A stretch of DNA of 64,000 nucleotides from Lachnospiraceae bacterium (lineage in GTDB: Bacteria > Bacillota > Clostridia > Lachnospirales > Lachnospiraceae): NCBI GenBank assembly GCA_910575835.1, contig CAJTGB010000020.1, forward strand, positions 19,282-83,281. Direction: 5' to 3'. Each line of letters opens with the position of its first letter. Position 1 is the first letter of the stretch. The translations under genes and the position numbers were made by a program. The notes under the pieces are model-generated. The model saw only the letters and a program-made list of their open reading frames with translations. It was not told the DNA's origin and made no database searches. Shown here piece by piece: positions 52,045 through 59,752 of the stretch.

Positions 52045-52067
52045 TTATGTTATAGTATGCCTATAAC
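52028..52067 (+). promoter_or_regulatory. Promoter with palindromic operator before GntR gene
   Basis: TTGTAA (52028-52033), 17-base spacer, TATAGT (52051-52056). A perfect inverted repeat GTTATAG-TATGC-CTATAAC (52049-52067) covers the -10 box and start point, the usual site for repression. YtrA-type GntR proteins bind such short palindromes, so autoregulation is likely. Confidence 0.7.
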
Positions 52068-52098
52068 AAAAGATTTAAACAAAGAAAAGGTGATACCA

Positions 52099-52470
52099 AT
52101 GCTGATAGAGATCGATTTTAACAGCGATGAAGCGATATATGTCCAGCTTCAGAATCAGATCATCATGGGAATAGCCATGAATCTGATCCAGGAAGGAGAT
52201 TCCCTGCCGTCAGTCCGACAGCTTGCGAATACGGTTGGCATTAATATGCACACGGTGAATAAGGCGTACTCCATCCTAAGGCAGGAAGGATTTATCCAGC
52301 TTGACAGGAGAAAAGGAGCGGTGATCGCCATTGATATGGATAAGGCAAGGGCGCTTCTGGAGATGAAGGAGCAGCTCCGGGTGCTGCTGGCAAGAGGAAG
52401 ATGCAAGAACATTTCCGAAGAAGAGGTACATGTGTTGGTGAACGAGATATATAACGAATACGGAAGATAA
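52099..52470 (+). CDS. GntR-family regulator, YtrA type
   Basis: A 123-residue repressor: a GntR winged helix ('YVQLQNQIIMGIAMNLIQEGDSLPSVRQLANTVGINMHTVNKAY' region, about 16-58; cited in part as PSVRQLA and NMHTVNKAY) plus a short C-terminal helical dimerisation tail, as in YtrA proteins. I start it at ATG 52099 behind AAAGGTGAT; the ATG at 52057 lies inside the operator. YtrA proteins usually control a linked ABC transporter; here the only linked gene is clpC, 94 bases downstream. Confidence 0.88.
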   Translation: MLIEIDFNSDEAIYVQLQNQIIMGIAMNLIQEGDSLPSVRQLANTVGINMHTVNKAYSILRQEGFIQLDRRKGAVIAIDMDKARALLEMKEQLRVLLARGRCKNISEEEVHVLVNEIYNEYGR

Positions 52471-52564
52471 GCTGGTGCTATATCCATTCATAGACTTCGA
52501 TTTCTGGCCGGATGGAGCACTAATATAACAAGAAATAAGGCAGACAGGAAAGGAAACGGCATTC

Positions 52565-55003
52565 ATGAAGTATACAGAACAGGCAAGTGAAGTTATTAAG
52601 ATTGCAAGGAGCACCGCAAGGAAGCTTAAGCATCCTTATGTCGGAACAGAGCACCTGCTCCTTGGGTTAAGGGAGGTCTACACCGGAGTAGCAGGCCAGG
52701 TGTTAGGGATGAACGGTGTCAACGAGGAGAGTATCCGCAAGGTAGTGGATGAACTGGTGTCGCCGGTCGGCGCCGTAGAGGTGGCGCATCAGCCGGAGAC
52801 CAGTCCGAGGCTGGAATATATTCTGGAAGAGAGTAAGACAGAAGCGCAGCACTTCCGGTCAGACAGGATCGGAACAGAGCATATGCTTCTGGCCCTTTTA
52901 AGGGATACAGACTGTGTGGCGACAAGGATACTGCTGACACTTAATATCAACGTTCAGAAGTTATATCAGGATATATTTGCGGTTCTCGGAGGAGATCCCA
53001 AGGAATACCAGGAGGAGATCCTGCAGAGCGGAGGCAAGAGAAGGGACGGAGTCTTAGAACAGTACGGAACCGATCTGACTGCACAGGCAGAAGAGGGGCG
53101 GCTTGATCCGGTCATCGGAAGGGAGGCTGAGATCAGCCGGTTGATCCAGGTGCTTAGCAGGAGGACGAAGAACAATCCTTGCCTCGTCGGAGAACCTGGT
53201 GTGGGGAAGACGGCGGTGATCGAGGGGCTGGCGGCTCAGATCGCAGCGGGGATCGTCCCGGAAGGGATGAAGGATAAGAGGATTCTTACGCTGGATCTGG
53301 CGGGCATGATCGCCGGTTCGAAGTACCGCGGAGAGTTTGAGGAGAGGATGAAACGGCTGATCCAGGAAGTGAAATCATCCGGGAATGTCATTCTGTTTCT
53401 GGATGAGGTGCACACCATCATCGGTGCGGGAGGCGCCGAAGGCGCGATCAATGCATCCAACATCTTAAAGCCTTCGCTCGCCAGGGGTGAACTGCAGTTG
53501 ATCGGGGCAACGACGATCGGGGAGTACCGCAAGTACCTGGAGAAGGACGCGGCGCTGGAGCGGAGATTCCAGCCGATCACGGTGGAGGAACCGACAGAAG
53601 AGCACTGTCTGGATATTCTTAAGGGACTGCAGAAGCGGTATGAAGACCATCATCATGTGGAGATCGAGGAGGAAGCGCTGGAGGCGGCAGTCAAGCTTGC
53701 CAACCGGTATGTGAACGACCGGTTCCTGCCGGATAAGGCGATAGACGTGCTGGACGAAGCCTGCTCGAAGGTGAGCCTTAGAGGGTTCAAGGTGCCGGAG
53801 AGTATGATGGAGCTGGAGAAGATGATTGCCGGGCTGGCGGATGATCTGGAGGATGCGATCCGGGACGGCGATATTGCGGAGGCGTCGCTGGTCCGTAAGG
53901 AACAGGAGAATGCAGAGAAGAAGCTTGAACAGGTGCGGAAGCGTTTTGACAGGAAGAATGCAGACAAGAAGGTATCGGTAACAGAAGAAGATATTGCCGA
54001 GGTAGTGGCGCAATGGACGAAGATTCCGGTTCACAAGCTGGCGGAATCGGAGAGCGCAAGGCTTAATAAGCTGGAGAAGGTGCTTCATCAGCGGGTGATC
54101 GGGCAGGAAGAGGCGGTGACTGCCGTTGCGAAGGCGATCAAGAGAGGGCGTGTGGGACTTAAGGATCCCAAGCGGCCGATCGGGTCGTTCCTGTTCCTTG
54201 GTCCTACCGGAGTAGGGAAGACAGAATTATCGAAGGCTCTGGCGGAGGCTCTCTTTGGAAATGAGGAGTCTATGATCCGGGTCGATATGTCTGAATATAT
54301 GGAGAAGCACAGCGTTGCCAAGATGATCGGAGCGCCTCCGGGATATATCGGGCATGACGACGGAGGCCAGCTGAGCGAGCGCGTGCGCCGCCGGCCCTAT
54401 TCGGTCGTTCTGTTTGACGAGATTGAGAAAGCGCACCCTGATGTGTTCAATATACTGCTCCAGGTGCTTGACGACGGTCATATTACGGATTCCCAGGGGC
54501 GCAAGGTGAATTTCTGCAACACGGTGATCATCATGACGTCGAACGCGGGAGCACAGACGATCATTGATCCGAAGAAGCTTGGTTTCAATGTGAAGGAGGA
54601 TGCCGCCGGAGACTACAAGCGGATGAAGGGGAACGTCATGAAGGAGATCCGCCTGATATTCCGTCCGGAGTTCCTGAACAGAATCGATGAGATCCTGGTA
54701 TTTCATCCGCTGAACAACGAACAGATGAAGCAGATCGTAGGAATGCTGTGCAAGGAATTCATGAAGCGTGCAGAGGATCAGTTAGGGATTACCCTTACGA
54801 TCAGGGATTCCGTGAAGAAGCATATCGTTGAGACGGGGACAGATCAGAAGTACGGAGCGCGTCCGCTTAGGAGAGCAGTCCAGAACCAGTTGGAAGACGG
54901 ACTTGCGGAGGCGATATTAAGCGGAGAGATCACGAGGGATTCAGAGGTAGTCATTGGACTGTCTAAAAAAGAAATAAAATTTATACCAAAGACTACAAAT
55001 TAA
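52565..55003 (+). CDS. clpC: ATP-dependent Clp protease ATP-binding subunit ClpC
   Basis: An 812-residue Hsp100 unfoldase that feeds proteins to ClpP. Two Clp N-repeats lie at about 1-145 ('HPYVGTEHLLLGL', 'SDRIGTEHMLLALL'). The first AAA domain has Walker A 'GEPGVGKTA' near 212 and 'LFLDEVHTIIGAGG' near 278, the UVR-like middle segment is at about 415-465, and the second AAA domain has 'GPTGVGKTE' near 548 and 'LFDEIEKAHPDVFN' near 618. Unlike classical Firmicute operons, no ctsR, mcsA or mcsB precedes it; a YtrA-type GntR gene does instead. Confidence 0.93.
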   Translation: MKYTEQASEVIKIARSTARKLKHPYVGTEHLLLGLREVYTGVAGQVLGMNGVNEESIRKVVDELVSPVGAVEVAHQPETSPRLEYILEESKTEAQHFRSDRIGTEHMLLALLRDTDCVATRILLTLNINVQKLYQDIFAVLGGDPKEYQEEILQSGGKRRDGVLEQYGTDLTAQAEEGRLDPVIGREAEISRLIQVLSRRTKNNPCLVGEPGVGKTAVIEGLAAQIAAGIVPEGMKDKRILTLDLAGMIAGSKYRGEFEERMKRLIQEVKSSGNVILFLDEVHTIIGAGGAEGAINASNILKPSLARGELQLIGATTIGEYRKYLEKDAALERRFQPITVEEPTEEHCLDILKGLQKRYEDHHHVEIEEEALEAAVKLANRYVNDRFLPDKAIDVLDEACSKVSLRGFKVPESMMELEKMIAGLADDLEDAIRDGDIAEASLVRKEQENAEKKLEQVRKRFDRKNADKKVSVTEEDIAEVVAQWTKIPVHKLAESESARLNKLEKVLHQRVIGQEEAVTAVAKAIKRGRVGLKDPKRPIGSFLFLGPTGVGKTELSKALAEALFGNEESMIRVDMSEYMEKHSVAKMIGAPPGYIGHDDGGQLSERVRRRPYSVVLFDEIEKAHPDVFNILLQVLDDGHITDSQGRKVNFCNTVIIMTSNAGAQTIIDPKKLGFNVKEDAAGDYKRMKGNVMKEIRLIFRPEFLNRIDEILVFHPLNNEQMKQIVGMLCKEFMKRAEDQLGITLTIRDSVKKHIVETGTDQKYGARPLRRAVQNQLEDGLAEAILSGEITRDSEVVIGLSKKEIKFIPKTTN

Positions 55004-55060
55004 ATTAAATATGAGATATAATAGGGGTACAAAAGAAGAACCTCAGGAGGAGAGATAGTT

Positions 55061-55474
55061 ATGGCAGCAGTGAAAGAATTATTAAAGACTGAAACGGACG
55101 GAACCCTTAGTTTTGGCGATTATACACTGAGCAGCAAGACAAAACTTGACGGATTCGAATTTCAGGGAGACATATACAAGGTGAAGACTTTTGCTGAGAT
55201 TACGAAGCTTGAGAAGAACGGTATGTTTGTCTATGAGTCTGTTCCGGGAACCGCTGTTGAGAATTTTAAGGCAGATGAAGGTACTGTATCGTTCCGGGTG
55301 TCCGGTATGAAGGACGCACAGTTTACTCTGGAGCTGGAGGCTGACAGCGAGTACGAGGTGTATATGGACGATATGAATGTTGGGGATATGAAGACGAACC
55401 TGAGCGGGAAGCTTAGTGTCAGTGCGGAGTTGGAACCGGACCGGTGCGTAGATGTCAGAGTAGTCAGGAAGTAA
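55061..55474 (+). CDS. Small soluble protein of unknown function
   Basis: A 137-residue protein I do not recognise. It has no signal or membrane segment, is acidic and looks beta-rich, with a repeated strand-turn pattern ('GTVSFRVSGMKDAQFTLELEAD', 'DMKTNLSGKLSVSAELE') suggesting a beta sandwich. It has its own AGGAGGAGAG ribosome site and a candidate -10 (TATAAT, 55017-55022) without a good -35. A terminator follows, so it is probably a single-gene unit between clpC and radA. Confidence 0.65.
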   Translation: MAAVKELLKTETDGTLSFGDYTLSSKTKLDGFEFQGDIYKVKTFAEITKLEKNGMFVYESVPGTAVENFKADEGTVSFRVSGMKDAQFTLELEADSEYEVYMDDMNVGDMKTNLSGKLSVSAELEPDRCVDVRVVRK

Positions 55475-55500
55475 GGTAATGAATACCGCAGGAACGGAAG

Positions 55501-55530
55501 AATAGGGAGCTATAGCAGCTCCCTATTTTG
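55501..55530 (+). terminator. Intrinsic terminator before radA
   Basis: AATAGGGAGCT (55501-55511), five-base loop, AGCTCCCTATT (55517-55527), then TTT. Confidence 0.8.
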
Positions 55531-55580
55531 TGTGTAAGGGTTAAAAACCGTAGGATAATATAGAAAACAGGAGATCAGAT

Positions 55581-56939
55581 ATGGCAAAAGCAAAAAAGAG
55601 CGTATATTTCTGTCAGAATTGCGGACACGAAGAGAGCAAATGGCTGGGCCAGTGTCCGGCGTGTAAGGAATGGAATACATTTGTGGAGGAAAAAATAACG
55701 CCTGCCGCATCCAAGACGGTCAAGGAGAGAAAGGAAGCTCTGGTCGTTACGCTGTCCAGTGTAGAGACGGATGAGGATGACCGTATGCTTACGGGGATCG
55801 AAGAGCTTGACCGGGTGCTGGGCGGAGGAATCGTGAAGGGCTCACTGGTACTGGTGGGCGGAGATCCGGGAATCGGCAAATCAACGCTGCTTCTTCAGGT
55901 CTGCCAGCGATTGTCGGCATCGGGGAGGAAGCTTCTATATATATCAGGAGAGGAATCTTTGAAGCAGATCAAGCTGCGTGCGAACCGCATGGGCGAATTT
56001 ACGGAGAACCTCTACCTTCTGTGTGAGACGAGTCTGGGAATCATCAGGGGGATCATCGAGCAGCACAAACCGGATATGGTCGTGATCGATTCGATCCAGA
56101 CTATGTACAACGAGGAAGTAGGCTCGGCGCCGGGAAGCGTATCCCAGGTAAGAGAATCTACCAATGTATTCATGCAGTTGGCTAAGGGGTTTAATATATC
56201 CATCTTTATTGTCGGCCATGTGACCAAAGAAGGAACGGTGGCAGGGCCGAGGGTCTTAGAACATATGGTGGATACGGTGCTGTATTTTGAAGGAGACCGC
56301 CATGCGTCTTATAGGATCTTAAGAGGCGTGAAGAACCGGTTCGGCTCGACCAATGAGATCGGTGTGTTTGAGATGCGCAAAGAAGGCCTTGCGGAGGTAA
56401 AGAATCCGTCGGAATTCATGCTGAGCGGTAAGCCGGAGCATGCTTCGGGCTCTGTAGTCGCGTGTGCGATGGAGGGGACCCGGCCGATGCTGATGGAGAT
56501 CCAGGCATTGGTCTGCAAGAGTAACTTCGGAATGCCCAGAAGGACGGCGGCAGGCCTGGATTATAACAGGGTCAATCTTCTGATGGCAGTTCTGGAGAAA
56601 AGGCTTGGGCTGCCTCTGTCCAGTTATGACGCCTATGTAAATATTGCCGGAGGGATCAGGATGAACGAGCCGGCAGCGGATCTTGGAATCGTGATGGCTA
56701 TTGCATCCAGCTACAAGAACAGGCCGATCGCTGAGGATGTGATCATGTTCGGCGAAGTCGGATTGAGCGGCGAGGTCCGTGCCGTTACCATGCCTGAGCA
56801 GCGGGTAGCAGAGGCGAAGAAGCTTGGCTTCAAGACCTGTGTGATACCTGAGGTATCAGTGAAGGCAGTAGGCGAGGTCCGGGGAGTTACGATCATAGGG
56901 GTAAAGAGCGTTGGAGAAGCCATCAGCGCCGGTTTGTAA
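55581..56939 (+). CDS. radA: DNA repair protein RadA
   Basis: A 452-residue RecA-like branch-migration helicase that extends recombination intermediates. The N-terminal zinc finger 'CQNCG...CPACK' (10-29), Walker A 'GGDPGIGKST' (near 93-102), the RadA-specific 'LRGVKNRFGSTNE' (near 247-259) and a C-terminal Lon-protease-like domain (about 300-452, 'DAYVNIAGGIRMNEPAADL') are in order. Normal length. Start behind ACAGGAGAT. In other Firmicutes radA often follows clpC, as here. Confidence 0.95.
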   Translation: MAKAKKSVYFCQNCGHEESKWLGQCPACKEWNTFVEEKITPAASKTVKERKEALVVTLSSVETDEDDRMLTGIEELDRVLGGGIVKGSLVLVGGDPGIGKSTLLLQVCQRLSASGRKLLYISGEESLKQIKLRANRMGEFTENLYLLCETSLGIIRGIIEQHKPDMVVIDSIQTMYNEEVGSAPGSVSQVRESTNVFMQLAKGFNISIFIVGHVTKEGTVAGPRVLEHMVDTVLYFEGDRHASYRILRGVKNRFGSTNEIGVFEMRKEGLAEVKNPSEFMLSGKPEHASGSVVACAMEGTRPMLMEIQALVCKSNFGMPRRTAAGLDYNRVNLLMAVLEKRLGLPLSSYDAYVNIAGGIRMNEPAADLGIVMAIASSYKNRPIAEDVIMFGEVGLSGEVRAVTMPEQRVAEAKKLGFKTCVIPEVSVKAVGEVRGVTIIGVKSVGEAISAGL

Positions 56940-56966
56940 TAAAATATAACGAATGGAGATCAAGAG

Positions 56967-57677
56967 ATGATACACATAGCAATCTGTGATGACGAGCATC
57001 AGTTTGTTGATTCGCTGACGGAGCAGATCAGGCAGTATGCGTTAGAGAATAGTGAGGAGATAAAGATCACGACATATTATGACGGACTGGAGCTGGTTGA
57101 GAAATACGACACCACAACGGATCTGGTCTTCCTGGATATCCAGATGAAGCTGGTGGACGGGCTTCGCGCGGCAAAACGGCTGCGGGAGATGGATGAGAAG
57201 GTGGGGATCATTTTCCTGACTACTCTTACACAGTACGGTCTGGAGGGCTATAAATACCAGGCAATAGATTACGTTATCAAGCCGATTCGATATGCCCGCT
57301 TAAAGTCAGAGCTTGACAGGTTCATTGCGCGCCGCCGCAGGGAGGAAAGCCCGTTTATTGCGGTAAATAATGATTCTGGGAGATATAAGGTTATGCTGAA
57401 CAGTCTCAGGTATGTCGAGACATTTAACCGTAATCTTTTGTTTCACACGGAGCAGGAGAATATCATCTGCTACAGAAGCATGAAGGAAGTGGCGCAGGAG
57501 CTTGCGCCTCATGGTTTTGTGCGGTGCCACAGCGGATATCTGATCAATCTGTTCTATGTAAAAGGGGTTAAAAAGCTGGAGATCACCCTGCTGACCGGTG
57601 AGATGATCCCGATCAGCCAGCCGAAACGGAAGGAATTCATGGAACAACTGACAGAGTATTGGGGGGATATGCTATGA
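56967..57677 (+). CDS. LytTR-family response regulator (second system)
   Basis: A 236-residue regulator with a receiver domain (about 1-120: 'IAICDDEHQF', phospho-accepting Asp in 'LVFLDIQM', Lys in 'VIKPIR') and a LytTR DNA-binding domain (about 135-232: 'GFVRCHSGYLINLFYVKG'). It is AgrA-like in layout. The start lies behind TGGAGATC. The stop overlaps the kinase start by 4 bases (ATGA), and an ABC exporter follows, so the exporter is its likely target. Confidence 0.9.
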   Translation: MIHIAICDDEHQFVDSLTEQIRQYALENSEEIKITTYYDGLELVEKYDTTTDLVFLDIQMKLVDGLRAAKRLREMDEKVGIIFLTTLTQYGLEGYKYQAIDYVIKPIRYARLKSELDRFIARRRREESPFIAVNNDSGRYKVMLNSLRYVETFNRNLLFHTEQENIICYRSMKEVAQELAPHGFVRCHSGYLINLFYVKGVKKLEITLLTGEMIPISQPKRKEFMEQLTEYWGDML

Positions 57678-58966
57678 TTGGATTGTTAGATCTGCTGTCC
57701 TTTTTACTGAATTGGACTAATGCGGTCATCCTGTTTCTGATTCTTCATACTTTCCTGTCGGTCAGGAAGAACCTCGCCTTACAGATCGCAGCCGTGCTGT
57801 CGGGCCCCTGGCTCTTTAATGCGGTCGTATACTCCAATGATCTGCCGGGGGTCCTCTGGACGTTGCTTGGATTTATCTTATACATAGCAGTATTCTTCCG
57901 GGGCAGGAGGATGGAGAAGCTGACGGCCGTGCTGGTATTCTATCCGGCGGTCATCGCGGTGAATTATCTGGTTCAGGATACCGGGTGCAGGCTGTTTTTC
58001 GGGCTGGTTGGCGCGGACGGCGATGCCTATGATGAATGGACTTACAGGATCTTATTTTTGAGTACGTTAATCCACACCTGTTTTTTGCTTCTCAGATCAT
58101 TGTTCTGGCTGTTCTCCTGGCTGTGTCTTATGAAATATATGAAACAGATCACAGAGAACTTAAGCCTTCGGATGTGGATGATCGTAGATATCCTGCTGAT
58201 CGCGCCGGCAGTATCCATTTATACGGTCATCTATTTTATGCCGGAGGAGGCGGTGATCGTATATCCTGTCTGCGGGGCGGCGATATTTTCAAGCTTCGGC
58301 GGGATCTACCTTGCAGCGTATATCAGCAATGCGCTCAGGACCGAATACGGCGCCAGGGAACTTAGGATGAAGCTTGCATATTATCACGACAAGGCGAGTG
58401 AAGAAGAGCGCGTGCGCAGTATTTATCATGATATGAAGAATCATCTTCTGGTGCTGCAGGCCCAGGAGGGCCATTCTCAGGAGATAGGAGAATCCATAGT
58501 AAAACTGAAGGATGAGATTGAGGATTATGAGGCCTATTATCATACGGGAAATGATTTCCTGGATATCATCATTCGGGATAAAATGCGTAAAGCCAGGGAG
58601 AAACAGATCGACTTCCAGGCGGTCATCCGGTTCGATGCGGGAAGCTTTATAGAGTCTTTGGATATCAGTACGATTTTTGGAAATGCGCTTGACAACGCCA
58701 TCGAAGCCAGTGACAAGCTGCCGGAGAGCATGCGGCTGATCACGGCAAAGGCCTCCCGTATACACGATATGCTGGTGATCGCTGTTGAGAACAACGCGTT
58801 GCTGGAACTGCCCTCCGACGGCAGGACCAGCAAAAAGGATACTTTTTTGCATGGTTTCGGGATTGCGAATATCAGGAGGTCTGCAGAGAAATACGATGGT
58901 CAGTGTACAGTTAAGTCTAAGGACGGGAAATTCATACTCAAGGTCATGATCCCGGTTCCGGTTTAG
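57674..58966 (+). CDS. GHKL sensor histidine kinase (second system)
   Basis: A 430-residue membrane kinase. Six or seven membrane segments (about 5-220) are followed by the histidine box 'IYHDMKNHLLVL' near 250, the N-box 'GNALDNAIEASD' near 336 and the glycine-rich 'GFGIANIRRSAEKYDG'. I start it at ATG 57674, six bases after GGGGGGAT, with the ATGA overlap. The AgrC-like type often senses peptides; with the ABC exporter behind it, a peptide-antibiotic detoxification or export role is plausible but inferred. Confidence 0.9.
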   Translation: MIGLLDLLSFLLNWTNAVILFLILHTFLSVRKNLALQIAAVLSGPWLFNAVVYSNDLPGVLWTLLGFILYIAVFFRGRRMEKLTAVLVFYPAVIAVNYLVQDTGCRLFFGLVGADGDAYDEWTYRILFLSTLIHTCFLLLRSLFWLFSWLCLMKYMKQITENLSLRMWMIVDILLIAPAVSIYTVIYFMPEEAVIVYPVCGAAIFSSFGGIYLAAYISNALRTEYGARELRMKLAYYHDKASEEERVRSIYHDMKNHLLVLQAQEGHSQEIGESIVKLKDEIEDYEAYYHTGNDFLDIIIRDKMRKAREKQIDFQAVIRFDAGSFIESLDISTIFGNALDNAIEASDKLPESMRLITAKASRIHDMLVIAVENNALLELPSDGRTSKKDTFLHGFGIANIRRSAEKYDGQCTVKSKDGKFILKVMIPVPV

Positions 58967-59073
58967 ATTTTACGTTGTAGATGTTAGATTAGGCATTTGA
59001 TATGGCCGGAATGGAAGAAGTGCTTATAATGAGCTCATACAATAACTTCTGTTACATGAAAGGAGAATTTAGA

Positions 59074-59739
59074 ATGAGCATCTTAAGCACAACACATCTG
59101 ACAAAACAATACGGGAAAGAGCCTAATATCGTAAATGCCTTGAATGAGGTCGATATTTCTATAGAAGAGGGAGAATTTGTCGCGATCATCGGGACTTCAG
59201 GCAGCGGGAAGTCGACGCTGCTCCATATGCTCGGCGGGTTGGACCGTCCGACCTCAGGAAGCGTCAGGGTGGACAAATTCGAACTTGGAAAGCTGGATGA
59301 CGAGGATCTGACGGTATTCCGCCGTCAGCGAATCGGATTTATCTTCCAGAATTATAATCTGGTTCCGATCTTAAATGTATATGAGAACGTCACCATGCCG
59401 ATCCAGCTTGACGGTAAGAAGCCCGACAGAGAATATATTCAGGAGATCCTGGCGTTGCTTGGGTTAGAGAAGAAGCTCTATAACATGCCCAATACCCTGT
59501 CCGGCGGTCAGCAGCAGAGGGTGGCGATCGCAAGGGCGCTTGCAGGCAAGCCTGCGATCATACTGGCGGATGAGCCTACAGGAAATCTGGACAGCAAGAC
59601 CAGTGAGGAAGTCATTGAACTTCTCAAGGTTACCAGCAAGAAATACAATCAGACGATCGTCATGATCACCCACAATCCAGAGATTGCCATGCAGGCCGAC
59701 CGGTGCATTCGGATCGAAGACGGCAGGATCTATGAGTAA
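59074..59739 (+). CDS. MacB/BceA-type ABC transporter ATPase
   Basis: A 221-residue ATPase of the LolD/MacB/BceA family. Walker A 'GTSGSGKST' is near 39, the Q-loop at 'RRQRIGFIFQNYNLVP', the signature 'LSGGQQQRVAIARAL' near 141, Walker B 'IILADEPTGNLDS' near 162 and 'MITHNPEIAMQADR' near 195. I start it at ATG 59074 behind AGGAG; the frame extending upstream to 59002 has no ribosome site. It pairs with the large permease directly downstream. Confidence 0.9.
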   Translation: MSILSTTHLTKQYGKEPNIVNALNEVDISIEEGEFVAIIGTSGSGKSTLLHMLGGLDRPTSGSVRVDKFELGKLDDEDLTVFRRQRIGFIFQNYNLVPILNVYENVTMPIQLDGKKPDREYIQEILALLGLEKKLYNMPNTLSGGQQQRVAIARALAGKPAIILADEPTGNLDSKTSEEVIELLKVTSKKYNQTIVMITHNPEIAMQADRCIRIEDGRIYE

Positions 59740-59752
59740 GGCGGTGATCAGA

